Below the pieces are notes generated by a model, which was not told where the DNA came from, did no database searches, and saw nothing but the letters and a program-made list of their open reading frames with translations. 64,000 nt of DNA, taken from assembly GCF_027580225.2 (NCBI RefSeq), contig NC_073348.2, forward strand, positions 29,290,001 through 29,354,000. Direction: 5' to 3'. Both the position numbers and the translations under genes were made by a program. The DNA comes from Misgurnus anguillicaudatus (Eukaryota > Chordata > Actinopteri > Cypriniformes > Cobitidae). Shown piece by piece: positions 10,791 through 22,348 of this stretch (position 1 is the first letter of the stretch; every line of letters starts with the position of its first letter).

Positions 10791-12340
10791 TAAATAAACG
10801 CTCAACTGTGTTCATTCACATCAATATTCACGATCAAAATCCAGGTAAACAAGCACTTGTTAAATAAAACATTTTTAATTATACAGAAAACACCTCTGTG
10901 ATTAACACTAATCATCTCACTGCCTCTTTATTAATATTTTTTATGTAATTCAGTTCTTCATTAAAACAGGTTTCTGAAACACCTTTTTCTGAACTGTCAC
11001 TGTGGGCGGCGAATAGCCGGGAGCAAGAGTTAAAGCCCGTGACTGATCTCCTATTGGCCATATGCTTATCAACATGCACCCCACTAAGATGATAGTTGCG
11101 GTGCTAAAAAAGGCAACCTGAATCCAACACTGAACAGGTGCACACCTAGCCCACCTTGTGATTTGCAATCTTCACTGTCCATTCCTTTAGCTTGATATTT
11201 ATACAGACGCATCAAACACCCACGTTATGAAAGCAGCATCTGCTTTATTATTGCATTATCTTTAAATATATCACTGATGGATGTGCTTAGCACAAGGAAT
11301 GAGGCTACAGATTAATATAAACCCACTGGAGATCAGGTAACCATCCGTCAGAGAGTCATCTCGCCTGTTTTATCCACCAGGATGGATTTGTTCCCTTCCC
11401 AGCAGCCCTCTGACTTCCTCCGGTTCTTTTATCATCACAGATATCACACCAGCTTTGGAGGGCTCTCGACACTTCATGGCCGAAATGTAGCCAATCACGA
11501 AAGATTCAGTGTCTGATGTTGAAGAGAATAAGGGTGTCCTTATAGGACGAGCTATTCTAGGAGGACGTGGGCGATGGCGCCCAGGGCAGTCCGCACTACC
11601 TGTGATTCATTTCTTCAAGCTGGTGCTATATGTCTCCAGGGTTGCTTTCAGGAATCCGTGGCCCATAATACTGTTTCAGGACCGGTGTTATCTTAGTGTT
11701 TTAGGGAGGGCCTGAGGCGACTGTGAGGGCCTGTGGAGCATTAAAGTTCTTCAACAGACACCTGTTACAAACCTTATCCTGGACATAAATGTTGCAATGA
11801 TCAAAAACTTTTTTTATTTGAAGATCTTTTTGGAACCGCTGGTGAGTGTTCATTTTGAATGATGCTAAAGGAGACCGTGTTATATTCAGGGTTGTCTCCA
11901 TGACCCTCTGAATTTAGACATGGCAGAGGACAGTTTAACAGGCTAAGTGTCCTGTTCTCACTTTGGACTTCGAAGATTTGTGCTCTTTCATGTACCATCA
12001 TCCTGACTTGGTAAATTAGTCGGTTGTCGCTAGGTTACTACCCTCACATTTTCTACTTTTTCGGTTCACACTTAAGTGAGAGTAGAGCTGAACTCCGGCT
12101 CATAAGCCTCCCTTTTGAGTGGCAGCTCACAGATTGGAGGAGTCTTGTAAGTTATCCGGAATAAGTGAAGCATGGCTTTTAAAGCTGCCTCTGTGGACCT
12201 TTAGACTTATTTTACTGAAAAACAGATATCACATCAGCCACCACTGCAAGTGAAGGTAGAAAATTCAAACGGGATGACTGTGAGAAAAATATATTATTTT
12301 TTTACCAAATTGAAACATTATTTTGCTCATTTCATTCTCA
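10791..12340. other. unique non-coding stretch
   Basis: No recognisable gene. The frames at 10950-11168 and 11509-11715 lack any domain. The section 11340-11480 is less AT-rich than the surroundings but otherwise featureless. Confidence 0.4.
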
Positions 12341-13010
12341 GAAATAAAGGTACAGCTGTCACTCTTTCAAAAAGTACACACTTTTTTCAACCCAGTCTCA
12401 CAGAGTTGCATATAAATAGCACGAAGTGTGAAAATCATGCAATAGATACGCCAAATTCCACTTTGGCGTGGATATGATATGCCAGTCCTTCCTTATCACT
12501 TAAACCGCACATTTTTTTTCGTATTATTTATTGGTTTCTCTATTTATTTGCTATTTTTTTACCATATTCACTTGGGTTTATGGTTAGAACAACTTTTTGT
12601 TACATAGAAAATGAAAACCTAACCCAAACCCCAATTCTAACCCAAGCGACCATGGCTTAAATATAATCAAAAACATAGAGAAACCTGTATGTTAAATAAC
12701 CTCCTTAAGCAAATCTCAAATCTAACCCTAAACCCAAGCGAAAATGGTTTAAAAAACAGAAAAACATCCAGAAACCAATAAATAAAACTATACAAAAAAA
12801 GATGCACTGTTTAAGTAAATGGGAAGGACTGGCATATCATATGCAATCCAAAGTGGAATTTGGGGTATGTATTGCACGATTTTCACACTTCGTGCTATTT
12901 ATACGCATCTACATGAGACTGTGTAGCTTTTTTACCTTAAGGGTGCATATTAGTACGTCATAAGGACCTTTTTAAAGGGCACCGTCCCATTTATAACTTT
13001 TGTACTTTAA
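12341..13010. mobile_element. GGTACC-rich MITE split by another element
   Basis: The left piece (12345-12391) has GGTACAGCTGTCACTCTTTC AAAAAGTACAC and the right piece (12924-13010) has TTTTTTACCTTAAGGGTGCA and TTAGTAC. Together they resemble the MITE at 57927-58126, which is built of imperfect GGTACC/TACCTT blocks. The gap between them is the palindrome 12392-12923. Confidence 0.55.
12392..12923. mobile_element. palindromic MITE nested in the preceding element
   Basis: The left arm CAGTCTCACAGAGTTGCATA, TAAATAGCACGAAGTGTGAA and GATATGCCAGTCCTTCC is repeated inverted at the right (GGAAGGACTGGCATATC, TTCACACTTCGTGCTATTTA, GAGACTGTGT). The two flanks share CTTTTTT, a possible target duplication of 7-8 bp. 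The centre holds repeated phrases AACCCAAACCCC and AACCCAAGCGA. Confidence 0.85.
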
Positions 13011-13077
13011 TTTCTGATTTCCTCTCAGATGTTTGTCCCAGAATTTCACCGAAGAGTCTAAGAATTTAAGACTGTAT

Positions 13078-13454
13078 TTAAAAGGGGACATTTCACAAGA
13101 CTTTATTAAGGTGTCAAATAAATCTTCGGTGTTCCCAGAGTACATATTTGAAGTTGTAGCTCAAAATACCATATGGATAATTTATTATACATGTTGCCAC
13201 TTTGTAGGTGTGAGCAAAAATGTGCCGTTTTTGGGTGTGTCCTTAAAAATGCAAATGAGCTGATCTCTGCACTAAATGGCCATGCCGTGGTTGGATAGTG
13301 CAGATTAAAGGGCGGAGTTATCCCCTTCTGACATCACAAGGGGAGCAAAATTTAAAATACCTATTTTTTTCAAATGCTTGCAGAGAATGGTTTGGGCTCA
13401 ATTATGGCACTCAAACATGGAAAAAGTCAGATTTTCATGATATGTCCCCTTTAA
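13078..13454 (-). mobile_element. TTAA MITE (family of 21221 and 54942)
   Basis: TTAA at both ends, with AAAGGGGACATTTCAC at the left and TGTCCCCTTTAA at the right. The body matches the complement of the copies at 21221-22411 and 54942-55377, including TGACATCACAAGGGGAGC and GCAAATGAGCTGATCTCTGC. Non-coding. Confidence 0.9.
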
Positions 13455-13552
13455 GGGTGTATTTGTACTTAAAAATACTTGTATTGGCATGACATATTAT
13501 AAACCAGTTTATTGTGGTATTTTATAAAACCTTATCAAAAGTATTTATAGAA

Positions 13553-13686
13553 GTTACATTTATGTATTTGGCAGACACTTTTATCCAAAGCGACCACAAG
13601 GTATACATTTTTTATCAACATGTGTTTCCTGGGTTCAAACCCATGACCTTTTGCGCTGCAAACGCAATGCTCTACCGCTGAGCAAG
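13553..13686 (-). repeat. tRNA-derived SINE, near complete
   Basis: Read on the minus strand it has a tRNA-like head GCTCAGCGGTAGAGC (A box region) and GGTCATGGGTTTGAACCC (B box region), then the tail with CGCTTTGGATAAAAGTGTC, TGCCAAATAC and TAAATGTAA. The two boxes are the internal RNA polymerase III promoter that drives such SINEs. It lacks a tRNA cloverleaf, so it is not a tRNA gene. Confidence 0.85.
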
Positions 13687-15222
13687 TTTCCACAATTTCC
13701 TATACGAAGAACATATTTTAGGTTATCCAACAAAAGGGTAAAGAGCACATTTAAAAACCACACGAGGTACACAAAATCCAGAGATGAACATGAACAGAAA
13801 CGGACAAATGCTGACATATACAGTAAGATGAATAAATATGGGGAGCAAAGCTTAGATAACTTGGTTTTAGAAGAATCTGATGAGAAGTTTTTGTGAATAC
13901 TGTTTGCAGACTTTTCAATTTGATTAATCTAAGTGAGACTTTGTTGATCTAAATCCTATTCACACAGCACGTTGATCCCAGATAATTGCCAACTGTGTGA
14001 ATGCAAACACATCCTGATATTGATCCGGGGATCCCGAGATGGGACCTAACAATTCCTAGAATGCATCCTGTAAGAATAATGTCATCATGAGTGTGTCATC
14101 ACAACAACGTACAGGATCTTTACGGGATGTGTGTGAACACATGCACAGATTCCAGAAAGTCACTGGCAGTGTGATTAAGCCAAGTGATCTCGAGACAAAT
14201 CCTGGACATGTTGTCTGTTTATTTTCTATAAAAGGGCTTTATATGTTGGACACTGAGATCTCCACTCACTTTCCATTTAGTTCTGTTGAGGAGAAGTTGA
14301 AATGATAAGAGGATTGTCTGTTTTTTAGACCCTTGGGTTTGGTCCATGGGTGATCTCTTATTGACTTTTCAACCTCATTTTGTTCGAAGTTTCAAATCTA
14401 AAATTTATAATGGTGACCGGGTTGGGTTAATCAGGTCTAATAGAATGAATGAGTCTTTGTTAATAGGCTTTAGCAGACTGTGTAATTACCTCTGACAGAA
14501 ACCAGTTCGTTGTGTGAAGCAATTAGAGTCCAGAGAAAAGCATGGGGGGATTTAACACCTCACGTCTACGTGCATAATCTGCATTGTCAAGTACTTAACA
14601 TGTTGTCTTATACCTGACGCTAATCAAACTTTTTCGGCATTCCCGTTCTCACTTTATCTCATTCTGATATGTCACATCTGGTACTAGAAGCCAAAAAATA
14701 TTTTATAACGTGACATTTCTGGCTCTGATTCAGCTTTCTGAAGCTCTGGGGCATCAGGGCAAACATGTCTGTGAGTTTTCATTTCGGCGACGAAGGACAT
14801 CTCGGCTATTTGTCCAAACATCTTTCTTTGTGTAAGATTTATATGAGGCAGCGCAGGCATTTTATTATTTATTTTGTGTCAATTTATTTTGAGACATAAT
14901 TATGATGTTAAAGCCTTGAAATGCCTGCAATATGAGCTCATGTTCTTTTATGATCTGATTCATGCTCGTGTCTCTTTACATTTTAGCAGAAAAGAGCAAA
15001 TGAGAATATTATTAATATTTGTATGATTGCTACAGTAGTTCCTCAACAGTCGAAGGCTAAAGGCAATGAAGGACATACAATTGCACTTGAAGTAACCAAG
15101 CAGACAGAGAAAGACTTTGATACAAAAAAGAAAGACTCTGTTGTTACATTAACGATGTAAATTTAGGTCTTTAAGACTGTGTCCTCACAGAGATGGAAGC
15201 ACTTAGTGGTTTTGAAGTTCTA
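13687..15222. other. mostly unique stretch with one degenerate repeat
   Basis: About 13960-14245 contains TTCACACAGCACGTTGATCC, CGGGGATCCCGAGAT and GTGTGTGAACACATG, which resemble a diverged TIR element. The rest is unrecognised. No gene. Confidence 0.35.
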
Positions 15223-15672
15223 TATAGATGGTTTCATCGGACGCACGTGAGTTGTCACGGTAACGTGCCTGAACAGAAATGAACTTACGCTCGGTATCCA
15301 TTTATCGGTCGGGCTACTGGCTAAGCTGATCTCTGAAAGAAACACCTTGTTGAAAATCAAAATGGTTCAGTTTCCTAAAAAAAGGGAAATGGTGAGCATG
15401 GATCACAGCTGTGTGAAGAAAGAAAGGTTTGGCAGCCTGGCAAGAATTCAAGGATCTGTAGCTAATTTTGTATAATTAATGAATTTTTCACAGTAGCTCC
15501 ATGTAGTAGTTGATAGCTATTAGCTTTAGCTATGATTTAAACTTAATTTATTTACTTATTTGCTATTTAATTTACTCTAGAGGGACTCTATTGTTATTGA
15601 TTATTTGCATCTGGAAGTTAAGTTTGGGCCACAAAAGCCATTTATAAATGTTGTTGCCGCTGAAATCGACTA
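15223..15672. mobile_element. MITE with TATAGA..GTTTCA termini
   Basis: Begins TATAGATGGTTTCATCGGAC and ends GCTGAAATCGACTATT, an inverted match. The same element in a shorter form lies at 25445-25734 (shared GACGCACGTGA and the phrase CTGATCTCT..GAA near the left; GCCACTTAT-type end at the right). The right end abuts the next fold-back element. Confidence 0.7.
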
Positions 15673-16166
15673 TTCATGAATATCAGTCATGTGACTTTTA
15701 CGTCGTCCCAGTTGTCTGCCGTCATCTTGAATACCTACCGAGTACCAGTAGGTTAGTGACAAGCATTGGCTTGCTACGATTTACGGATTTCTTATCTTTT
15801 ACTGTCTATGATTTTTACGGATACGGGAAATGGCTACGAAAGACGACATTTCGCACCTTGACTGTCATGAAAAAACGCTACTTTAAAAATAATCTTGGTT
15901 AGGGTGTGATGCCTACTCGATCCATGATGCGTTCTTCCAGCCGCTGTCCGCTGCTACTAAACTGCCTATTTTTACAACACTAAGAAGGCACGACACAACA
16001 TGAAACTTTGCTCGAAGTATCACCTGGATCTCTACACATGGACGCGAGAATTGAGAACAACTTATTATCCGTGTATTTATATGGAACTATGCTTTAGGAG
16101 CTATCCATCTTTACTCTCCTCCCTCCTTAAGTAGAATTCGGAGATCAATACATCTTGACTGGCAAG

Positions 16167-16274
16167 ATGGCTGCGAGCGGACACGAAAACAGCCAAAGTC
16201 AGTTGTTCAAAACCTTCTTTTTAGTAAACTCTGTGTACACAAACAATGATCTCAATGCTCGAATTTACGTGTAG
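16167..16274 (+). other. short conserved open frame in module 1 of the fold-back
   Basis: An ATG in GGCAAGATGGCTGC opens a 35-codon frame (MAASGHENSQSQLF at the start, LVNSVYTNN in the middle) ending in TAG. The third module (16604-16699) has a 31-codon version with the same LVNSVYTNN and the same stop, and the inverted middle module also keeps the frame open through SSVYTNNVLNA. It could be the remains of a first exon of a transposase or just co-inherited repeat sequence. I do not recognise a family, and no translation is claimed. Confidence 0.3.
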
Positions 16275-16959
16275 AGACCCAGGTGATACTTTGCTCGAAC
16301 TGGAGCATTGAGAACATTGTTTGTGTACACAGAGCTTAATAAGAAGGTTTTGAACAACTGACTTTGTCTGTTTTGGTGTCCGCTTGCCACCATCTTGCGA
16401 GTCAAGATGTATTGATCTCTGAATGCGACGTAAGGAGGGAGGAGAGTAAAGATGGATAGCTCCTAAAGCATAGTTACATATAAATGCATAATTTGTTGTT
16501 TTGTCGCAAGTATAAAACAATATTGACCTTCTATTTGAAAAAGGAGCCTCATATGAGATTCATTCATTCGCATTCAGAGATCGATTCTTTATGTCTGGCA
16601 AAGATGGCGAGCGGACACCAAGTCAGTTGTTACAAACTTTTCTTTTTAGTAAACTCTGTGTACACAAACAATGTTCTTAATTCTCGCGTTCATGTGTAGA
16701 GATCCAGGTGATATTTTTCGAGCAAAGTTTCATGTTGTGTCGCGCCACCTTAGTGTTGTAAAAATAGTGGTAGTTCGTACAGCAGCTGGAAGAACGCATC
16801 AAGGATCGAGGTAGGGATCACACCCTAACGGTGATATTTTTTGACAGTCAACGTGTGAAATGTTAGCCATTTACTGTATCCGTACGCATCATAGACAGTA
16901 AAAGATAAGAAATCCGTAAATCGTAGCAAGCTAGCTAATGCTTGTCAGTAGCCTACTGG

Positions 16960-17418
16960 CATAGATATGTACACTAGATGTCGCCCTGGCTACGGCAGTT
17001 CATTGGACCGAATGCGTCAAACAGAGCCGCCATCTTGAAACAGGGGAATCCCGCATCAGCGTCATTGTAGGCAATGGTGTAACGGAAATAAAATCACCAT
17101 AAATCGTCGTGAACACAATTTTCTTGGTTTTCATTTGGTTCGTTTCAACAGTCAGACATGTATTTAGCATTTATTCCAGGAAAAAATCAAAAGTTTTGAT
17201 TTTATGAAAATTTACTTTTTCTAACTGTAATGCATAGTGCTAGTAGCCCTAACATCCATACGCAGCACAAACGTCCGGCATCGTCCATGAATTGGAAGTA
17301 CAGGCGGAGATAGCAGCTTTACCTAGATACTTCCTATGACAAGACCCCTGTTCTAAGATGGCGGGGGTTTTGAAGCATGCTCAGAGCCCCAAGGCGACAT
17401 CTAGTGTATATATCTATG
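16960..17418. mobile_element. 459 bp TIR element with 9 bp target duplication
   Basis: Starts CATAGATATGTACACTAGAT and ends ATCTAGTGTATATATCTATG, a 30 bp inverted repeat with GTCGCC next inside. It is flanked on both sides by GCCTACTGG (16951-16959 and 17419-17427). Removing the element and one flank restores the palindrome partner seen in the left arm near 15750. A second pair of matching inner segments contains GCCATCTTGAAACAGGGG and its inverted form near 17350. A 9 bp duplication is typical of Mutator-like elements. Confidence 0.9.
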
Positions 17419-17501
17419 GCCTACTGGTACTCGGTAGGTACTCAAAATGGCGGTAAAAGAGCAGATGACGTAAAAGATCACATGACTGATATTCATGAAT
17501 A

Positions 17502-19550
17502 CACAGAGATTGCATTCTGGGATTGAGTACTGTACATGCAATGCTGCCCTAGAAATTAATCACAGCATGGCATCTCACATCAAAGGTATTAGATGGTCTA
17601 CAGCAGTCCTTATTCTCAAATGCATATTAACTCAACCAACCTAAATTTTTTCAGAACCTGATTTGGGCTTAAGGGGCAAAAATACATAATTTTGTCTGAA
17701 TTTATTAGTGATTGGACGTATTGCACATTTCTGTATTTCCTTTTTGAAGTAGATAGGATCTGCATGACTAAAAATGCTCCACAGAAATCAGTTGTGACAT
17801 TTCGAATGTGACATTTTCAATCTGTGGTATTACATGATATGCCAGTTGTTTCTTATAGACATTAATGTTATCAGATGAAAAGCAAATGTAGACTTTATCG
17901 TTTAGTGAATTCTGTATTTCGGAATGCCCCGAGGCTGGGATTAAGCCGACTTAAAGCAAACATATTTGGGGAATGTATAATACACACTGAGAGCATTCGG
18001 TTAATATCATCTGATTTTTGATATAGGTGGCTTTTGCATGTACGCTCCTCATATACTATATTGTGTGCCGTAAGTTGCCTCATTTGCTTGTGTTTTACTA
18101 AGGATTGTTAAGGGGTAAACAACACTTAAATGATAAACAAAAGAAAGAATTAAAATGTCATCAAGTTTCTTGAGCCGTGAAAGAGCCACCTCATGAGCGT
18201 TCAGATGTTCAGACTTTTACAGAGTGTTATGTCATTACAATCCACTAGAGAAGAGGAATCTCAGTCCTCCACTTTAATGAGTCTGGCTGTTACATTTCTT
18301 TTAAATAGTTTAAACCTGGGTGCACTTTTCAAATTAAGGGGTGCGGCTTAGAAAAGCTCAGGATAATCAAACTGATCTGTTTTATGAGGAGCAATTGGGA
18401 GGCTTACAGTAGAAGTCGAATGTTATAAGGTTAATTACATTTCTAACTACTTAAATGCATAATTGAGTTTTTTCCCTATATCCTAATCCCAGTATATTTG
18501 TATGTGCTGCATGTGCTAAAAAATCTGGTTGCCTTCCTGCATTTTAATAAGCAGCCAACCTCTACCTCAATTAGATGTGCATATTAAAACTATTCCTGAA
18601 TAATGCTCAAGGCTCAACAAGTCTTTTGTGGGGGTGAAAGTCGTACCTTGTTAGTTGAGCGGATGTTGTACTGCACGCAGATGCCAAGTTTGTTAATTCG
18701 CTCCATACAATGCCAAATTTGAATCTGTTTTTTCGGAAATCCTAGGGGAAATATGATCTTATTTCTTCTTGTGTCTAAAGCCAGGCCAAAATGATTGCTT
18801 TTCTGCTGGAGGGATGCCTCCGGCTATATCAAGTAAATGTAAAGATTTTATCCTTTCTCTCTGGTCTGGTAGATTCGGTCTGAGTTTTTCATTATGGAGG
18901 GTGTGATCTTTGCCGTGAGGCAGAGAGAGAGAGAAAAAGATGGTCAGCAGTGTGTCATTACAAGAAAGTAGTGGCATTGGAAGGAGTTGTTTTGGTGCAT
19001 TTGTTTATTTGGTGCAAACTTTTTACAGTAAGATCAACGAACTAACTCCAAATCTCATGTATAGTGCAGAAACTTGAGGCCACGTGTTGGTCACAGTGAG
19101 ATACATTTTAATTGCATTGTAAAATCACAGGTGGTCGAGACATCAAAAGCAAAGATACATAATCCTAAACAATAAAGACGTGCCATTATTAGAGAACTGC
19201 TGTTCTGTCATGTTGAGATTTCCTTTTCAGGAGAGACTGAGGGTGGCTTTCTGTCAAGATTTACCACCGGAGCTGCAGTCAATTAAATCACACTTTCAGT
19301 AATGAGCTATAAAGCATTCCCACAATGCTTTGTTCATGTTGTTGAAATATTAAATTTACACTGTTTTATCTTGTACTGTAATAGTTTTTAATGTCTAATG
19401 GGAAACAGAAAAACAGAAACATATGGCGCTTCTTCATTATCGAGCTGAACCTTTTTAAGAAAGGTAAGATATGGTTACGGTTATGTTTCCACTTAAGTCT
19501 TGTTTGCCCCGGCACGATTACAAACGGTTCTCGGACCGAAATTCCAAAGC
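17502..19550. other. unique non-coding stretch
   Basis: No recognisable gene or repeat. Open frames at 17895-18083 and 18759-18977 have no domains. Confidence 0.4.
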
Positions 19551-19742
19551 TATCTCATGTCAATTTGTACATATTTTACGAGGTGGCTAATTCAAATTAA
19601 CGTGTACAACCATCTTCGTAATTTTTTTAACGATTTGCCTTGACCCCTGTGATGTTGGGGTTAGGGGTGGGGTTTCGTACGTTTTTGCACGATTAACTTC
19701 GTACTAATTCATACGAATTAGCCAACTTGGAAAATTAGTCAA
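19551..19742. mobile_element. short TIR repeat (TACGAATTAGCC family)
   Basis: The left part TTTACGAGGTGGCTAATTC pairs inverted with GAATTAGCCAACTTGG at the right, around GGTTAGGGGTGGGG. A related copy is at 28102-28276. Confidence 0.6.
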
Positions 19743-19749
19743 CTCGCAT

Positions 19750-20748
19750 TTAAAGGAACAGTATGTAGGATTGTGGCCAAAACTGGTACTCCAATCACAA
19801 AATTTGTGGCTAAAACTAGTACTGCAATCACACTACTGGTGGCCAATACACAACATGACAACATAAACATCAGTTGAGGGCTGCAACTCCACTTTTTAAA
19901 TGACAATATCCTGGCCGGTGTCATGAGCAATTCGGTCCCCCCTGGCGATTCGGTCTCCCCTAGGACCCCCGCGTGATTCCATTGGCTGAAAAACTCCTCA
20001 TGGGTAGTTTTCTTAGCGCCTTATTACAATTCCTACAAAATCGCGTTATGATTTATGTAGTTAGAAAGTTGTTAAAATTACAATTGATGTCTTTTAAATG
20101 ATATGTTTCATAAAGTAGTATATAAATAAGGCTATAGGTGGGAGATCTACACATTGCTTGTGTCATTTTATTATTTAGATTATTATACTGTACCCTTTTC
20201 CACTTTTGTACTGTGTAAAGTTAATAAATTACTTAACAAAACACGATTACTACATAGCTGAATCACACATTAAAATTATAATTTATAAGCCATGATTACT
20301 ACACTTTTACTATTAAAAAAATGCATTTTGTAAGGTATGTTAATAATTTACCAAAAAAAGTATTGTTTTTGTAAAGCAGATGATGACACAAAAGTACTGA
20401 CGTGTCTGCAACATGAATATTAGTTTATTATATACTTTTTTTTTGGTTAACTTTTATTTAAAAAAAATTTGTATGCTTCTATTTTGTACAACATAATTAG
20501 CTTGCTAGTCCGCTAACGCAGACGAGATATCGCAATGACACATTTTTGAACAGGCATTAGTGCTAGGTACCAATCGGGGTCCTAGGGCAGACCGACTTGC
20601 CAGGGGGGACCGAATTGCTCATGACACCGGACCACTGTTGTCAGTGATATAAGTATTTAAAATGAAAATGATTTCTTAATGTCTAGTGACATATCAGGGC
20701 CATTTTATGATTAATTGATATACATTTCTTACATACTGTTCCTTTTAA
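19750..20748. mobile_element. TTAA element (host of a nested insertion)
   Basis: TTAAAGGAACAGTATGTAGG at the left and CTTACATACTGTTCCTTTTAA at the right give matching termini with TTAA. The interior host sequence contains ATCCTGG and, after the insertion, ACCACTGTTGTC. A 716 bp element occupies the middle. Confidence 0.8.
19915..20630. mobile_element. TIR element nested in the TTAA element
   Basis: Begins CCGGTGTCATGAGCAATTCG followed by GTCCCCCCTGG and CCTAGGACCCC; the right end carries the inverted versions GGGGTCCTAGGGC, CCAGGGGGGAC and CTCATGACACCGG. The TIR is about 60 bp with few mismatches. The interior is AT-rich with no coding frame. No clear target duplication was identified. Confidence 0.8.
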
Positions 20749-20754
20749 TGTTTA

Positions 20755-20962
20755 AGTTCAGTCAACTTGAATTTACAATCCATTTAAACTGTCTTGTCTA
20801 GTGAGGAGTTGCTATAAATGACAAAAATAAAGTTTAATTAGCTTAAGTTATTTAGCTTGATTTTTATAATTTATAACAACTCCTCATTAGTCAACATTTT
20901 TGAAGTTAGTTGTAATTTCAAATTAATTAAACTTAAAAAATTAAGTGCAACAAGGAATTTTT
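20755..20962. repeat. AT-rich palindromic repeat
   Basis: GAGGAGTTGCTATAAATGAC near 20800 pairs with TTATAACAACTCCTC near 20870 across an AT-rich centre; flanks GTCAACTT and AGTCAACATT also pair. Non-coding, likely a MITE. Confidence 0.5.
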
Positions 20963-20972
20963 GCAGTGTACA

Positions 20973-21081
20973 CAGCAAAATCAGCAGTTAATTTAACACT
21001 GCTGGTGTTTATATGAGTAACACCAGACCAGGTGGTCCCCATATATACACCAGCAGTGTTGATTTAACACTGGTGATTTTC
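20973..21081. mobile_element. short palindromic MITE
   Basis: AGTTAATTTAACACTGCTGG at the left is inverted as CACCAGCAGTGTTGATTTAA at the right; outer ends are GCAAAATCA and TGATTTTC. About 109 bp. Confidence 0.75.
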
Positions 21082-21263
21082 AAACGATGCTAGATTGGAA
21101 AATGAAACCATATCCATGCTGTCTTTGTTGGAACAGCACATAATGGGACAGTTTCACAACAAGAAAAGTTTGGCATGGGTAAGTGACGTTGAAGTGTGTG
21201 CCATTTTGAAGAACGTAAACTTAAAGGGACTGTCATGAAAAACTGACTTTTTCCATGTTTAAG

Positions 21264-21732
21264 TGCCAACCTGATCTCATAAATTTCCATTAAATAGTCA
21301 CGCATTATTTTGCTCAGTTTTGCATCGCATTGTCACGTATTTCCACCATTTTACGTGCCCGTGCCACGCATTTCTTTTCTGTGTCAGTTTCACGTATTGG
21401 TTACTAAACTGTTTTTACTATTTTTAAACAATTGTTGCTTCGGTTTGGTTTATACTATTGGAAGTATTAGTTTAGACTATTTTTTCGAATGCTTTTTAAA
21501 CCATTGTCGCCTGATGTTAGTTGAGTTGGGTTTGGGGATGTCATTTTATGTAACGTAAAGTTGTTCTAACCCCAAACCAAAGTGACAATTGTGAGAAAAT
21601 AGGAAAAACAGAGTAACCAATACATGAAACTGACACGGAAAAGAAATGCGTGGCACGAGCATGTGAAATAGTGGAAATACGTGACAAGGCCACGCAAAAC
21701 TGAGCAAAATAATGCATGACTATTTCACGTAT
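21264..21732. mobile_element. fold-back element nested in the TTAA MITE
   Basis: Same family as 3366-4355: left arm CTGATCTCATAAATTTCC, TAGTCACGCATTATTTTGCT and GTTTCACGTATTGGTTAC; right arm GTAACCAATACATGAAAC and GAGCAAAATAATGCATGACT. The flanks repeat TTAAGTG, a likely target duplication of 7-9 bp. This copy is uninterrupted, so it shows the empty state of the nested copy at 3366. Confidence 0.85.
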
Positions 21733-22069
21733 GTTAAGTGATATAATTGGGTTCCCAGTGCTTCTATCAACCTAGAAAATGTGAAAAAGATCAACCCAGT
21801 AGCTTAGTTTTGGTAAACCATTCTCTGAAAGCATGTAAAAAATAGATCGTTGAAATCTGGCTCCTCTTGTGATGTCAGAAGGGGATAATACCGCCCCTTA
21901 ATATGCACTATCCAACCACGGCACTGCCATTTAGTGCAGAGATCAACTCATTTGCATTTAAAAGTACACACACAAAACGGCACATTTTTGCTCAAACCTA
22001 CAAAGTGGCAATTTTAACAAATTATCTATATGGTATTTTGAGCTAGAACTTCACATACGTACTCTAGGG

Positions 22070-22348
22070 CAGTGGTTCCCAAACTTTTTCAGCTTGCGGC
22101 CCCCCTTGTGTACAGTGCATTCCTTCGCGGCCCCCCAAAGAAAATTTGTGACAAAAAAACTGTTCTAAAACTCAACATGTTAATAATTTTTTTTTTAATT
22201 ATACAAAAAAGTAGTGCTTTTGGTTAGTAGCCTCATTTTTTTTAGGTTTAATTACACAGAATTCATGATCAATTATAGTATTTCATAAAATGTCATAAAA
22301 CTGGGGCCCCCTGGCACAATCTCGCAGCCCCCAGTTTGAAAACAACTG
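22070..22348. mobile_element. non-autonomous hAT element with 8 bp target duplication
   Basis: Starts CAGTGGTTCCCAAACTTTTT and ends AGTTTGAAAACAACTG, the inverted terminus. CTCTAGGG occurs immediately on both sides (22062-22069 and 22349-22356). The 8 bp duplication and CAGTG start are hallmarks of hAT transposons. At 279 bp it has no coding capacity. Confidence 0.95.

Larger units (their letters stand above)
15671..17501. mobile_element. complex fold-back element built of alternating inverted modules
   Basis: Outer arms: TATTCATGAATATCAGTCAT at 15671 and its complement ending at 17501. Inward the arms continue through TACCGAGTACCAGTAGG, CGATTTACGGATTTCTTATC and AACATGAAACTTTGCTCGA. The centre contains one module of about 180 bp three times, at about 16120-16290 (+), 16310-16470 (-) and 16545-16715 (+), recognisable by GTGTACACAAACAAT. 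The right arm is split by the element at 16960-17418. Without it the element is about 1.37 kb. Confidence 0.85.

Noticed and set aside
13620..13690. tRNA gene
   Set aside because: A and B box-like sequences are present, but no cloverleaf can be formed and the sequence continues into the SINE tail.
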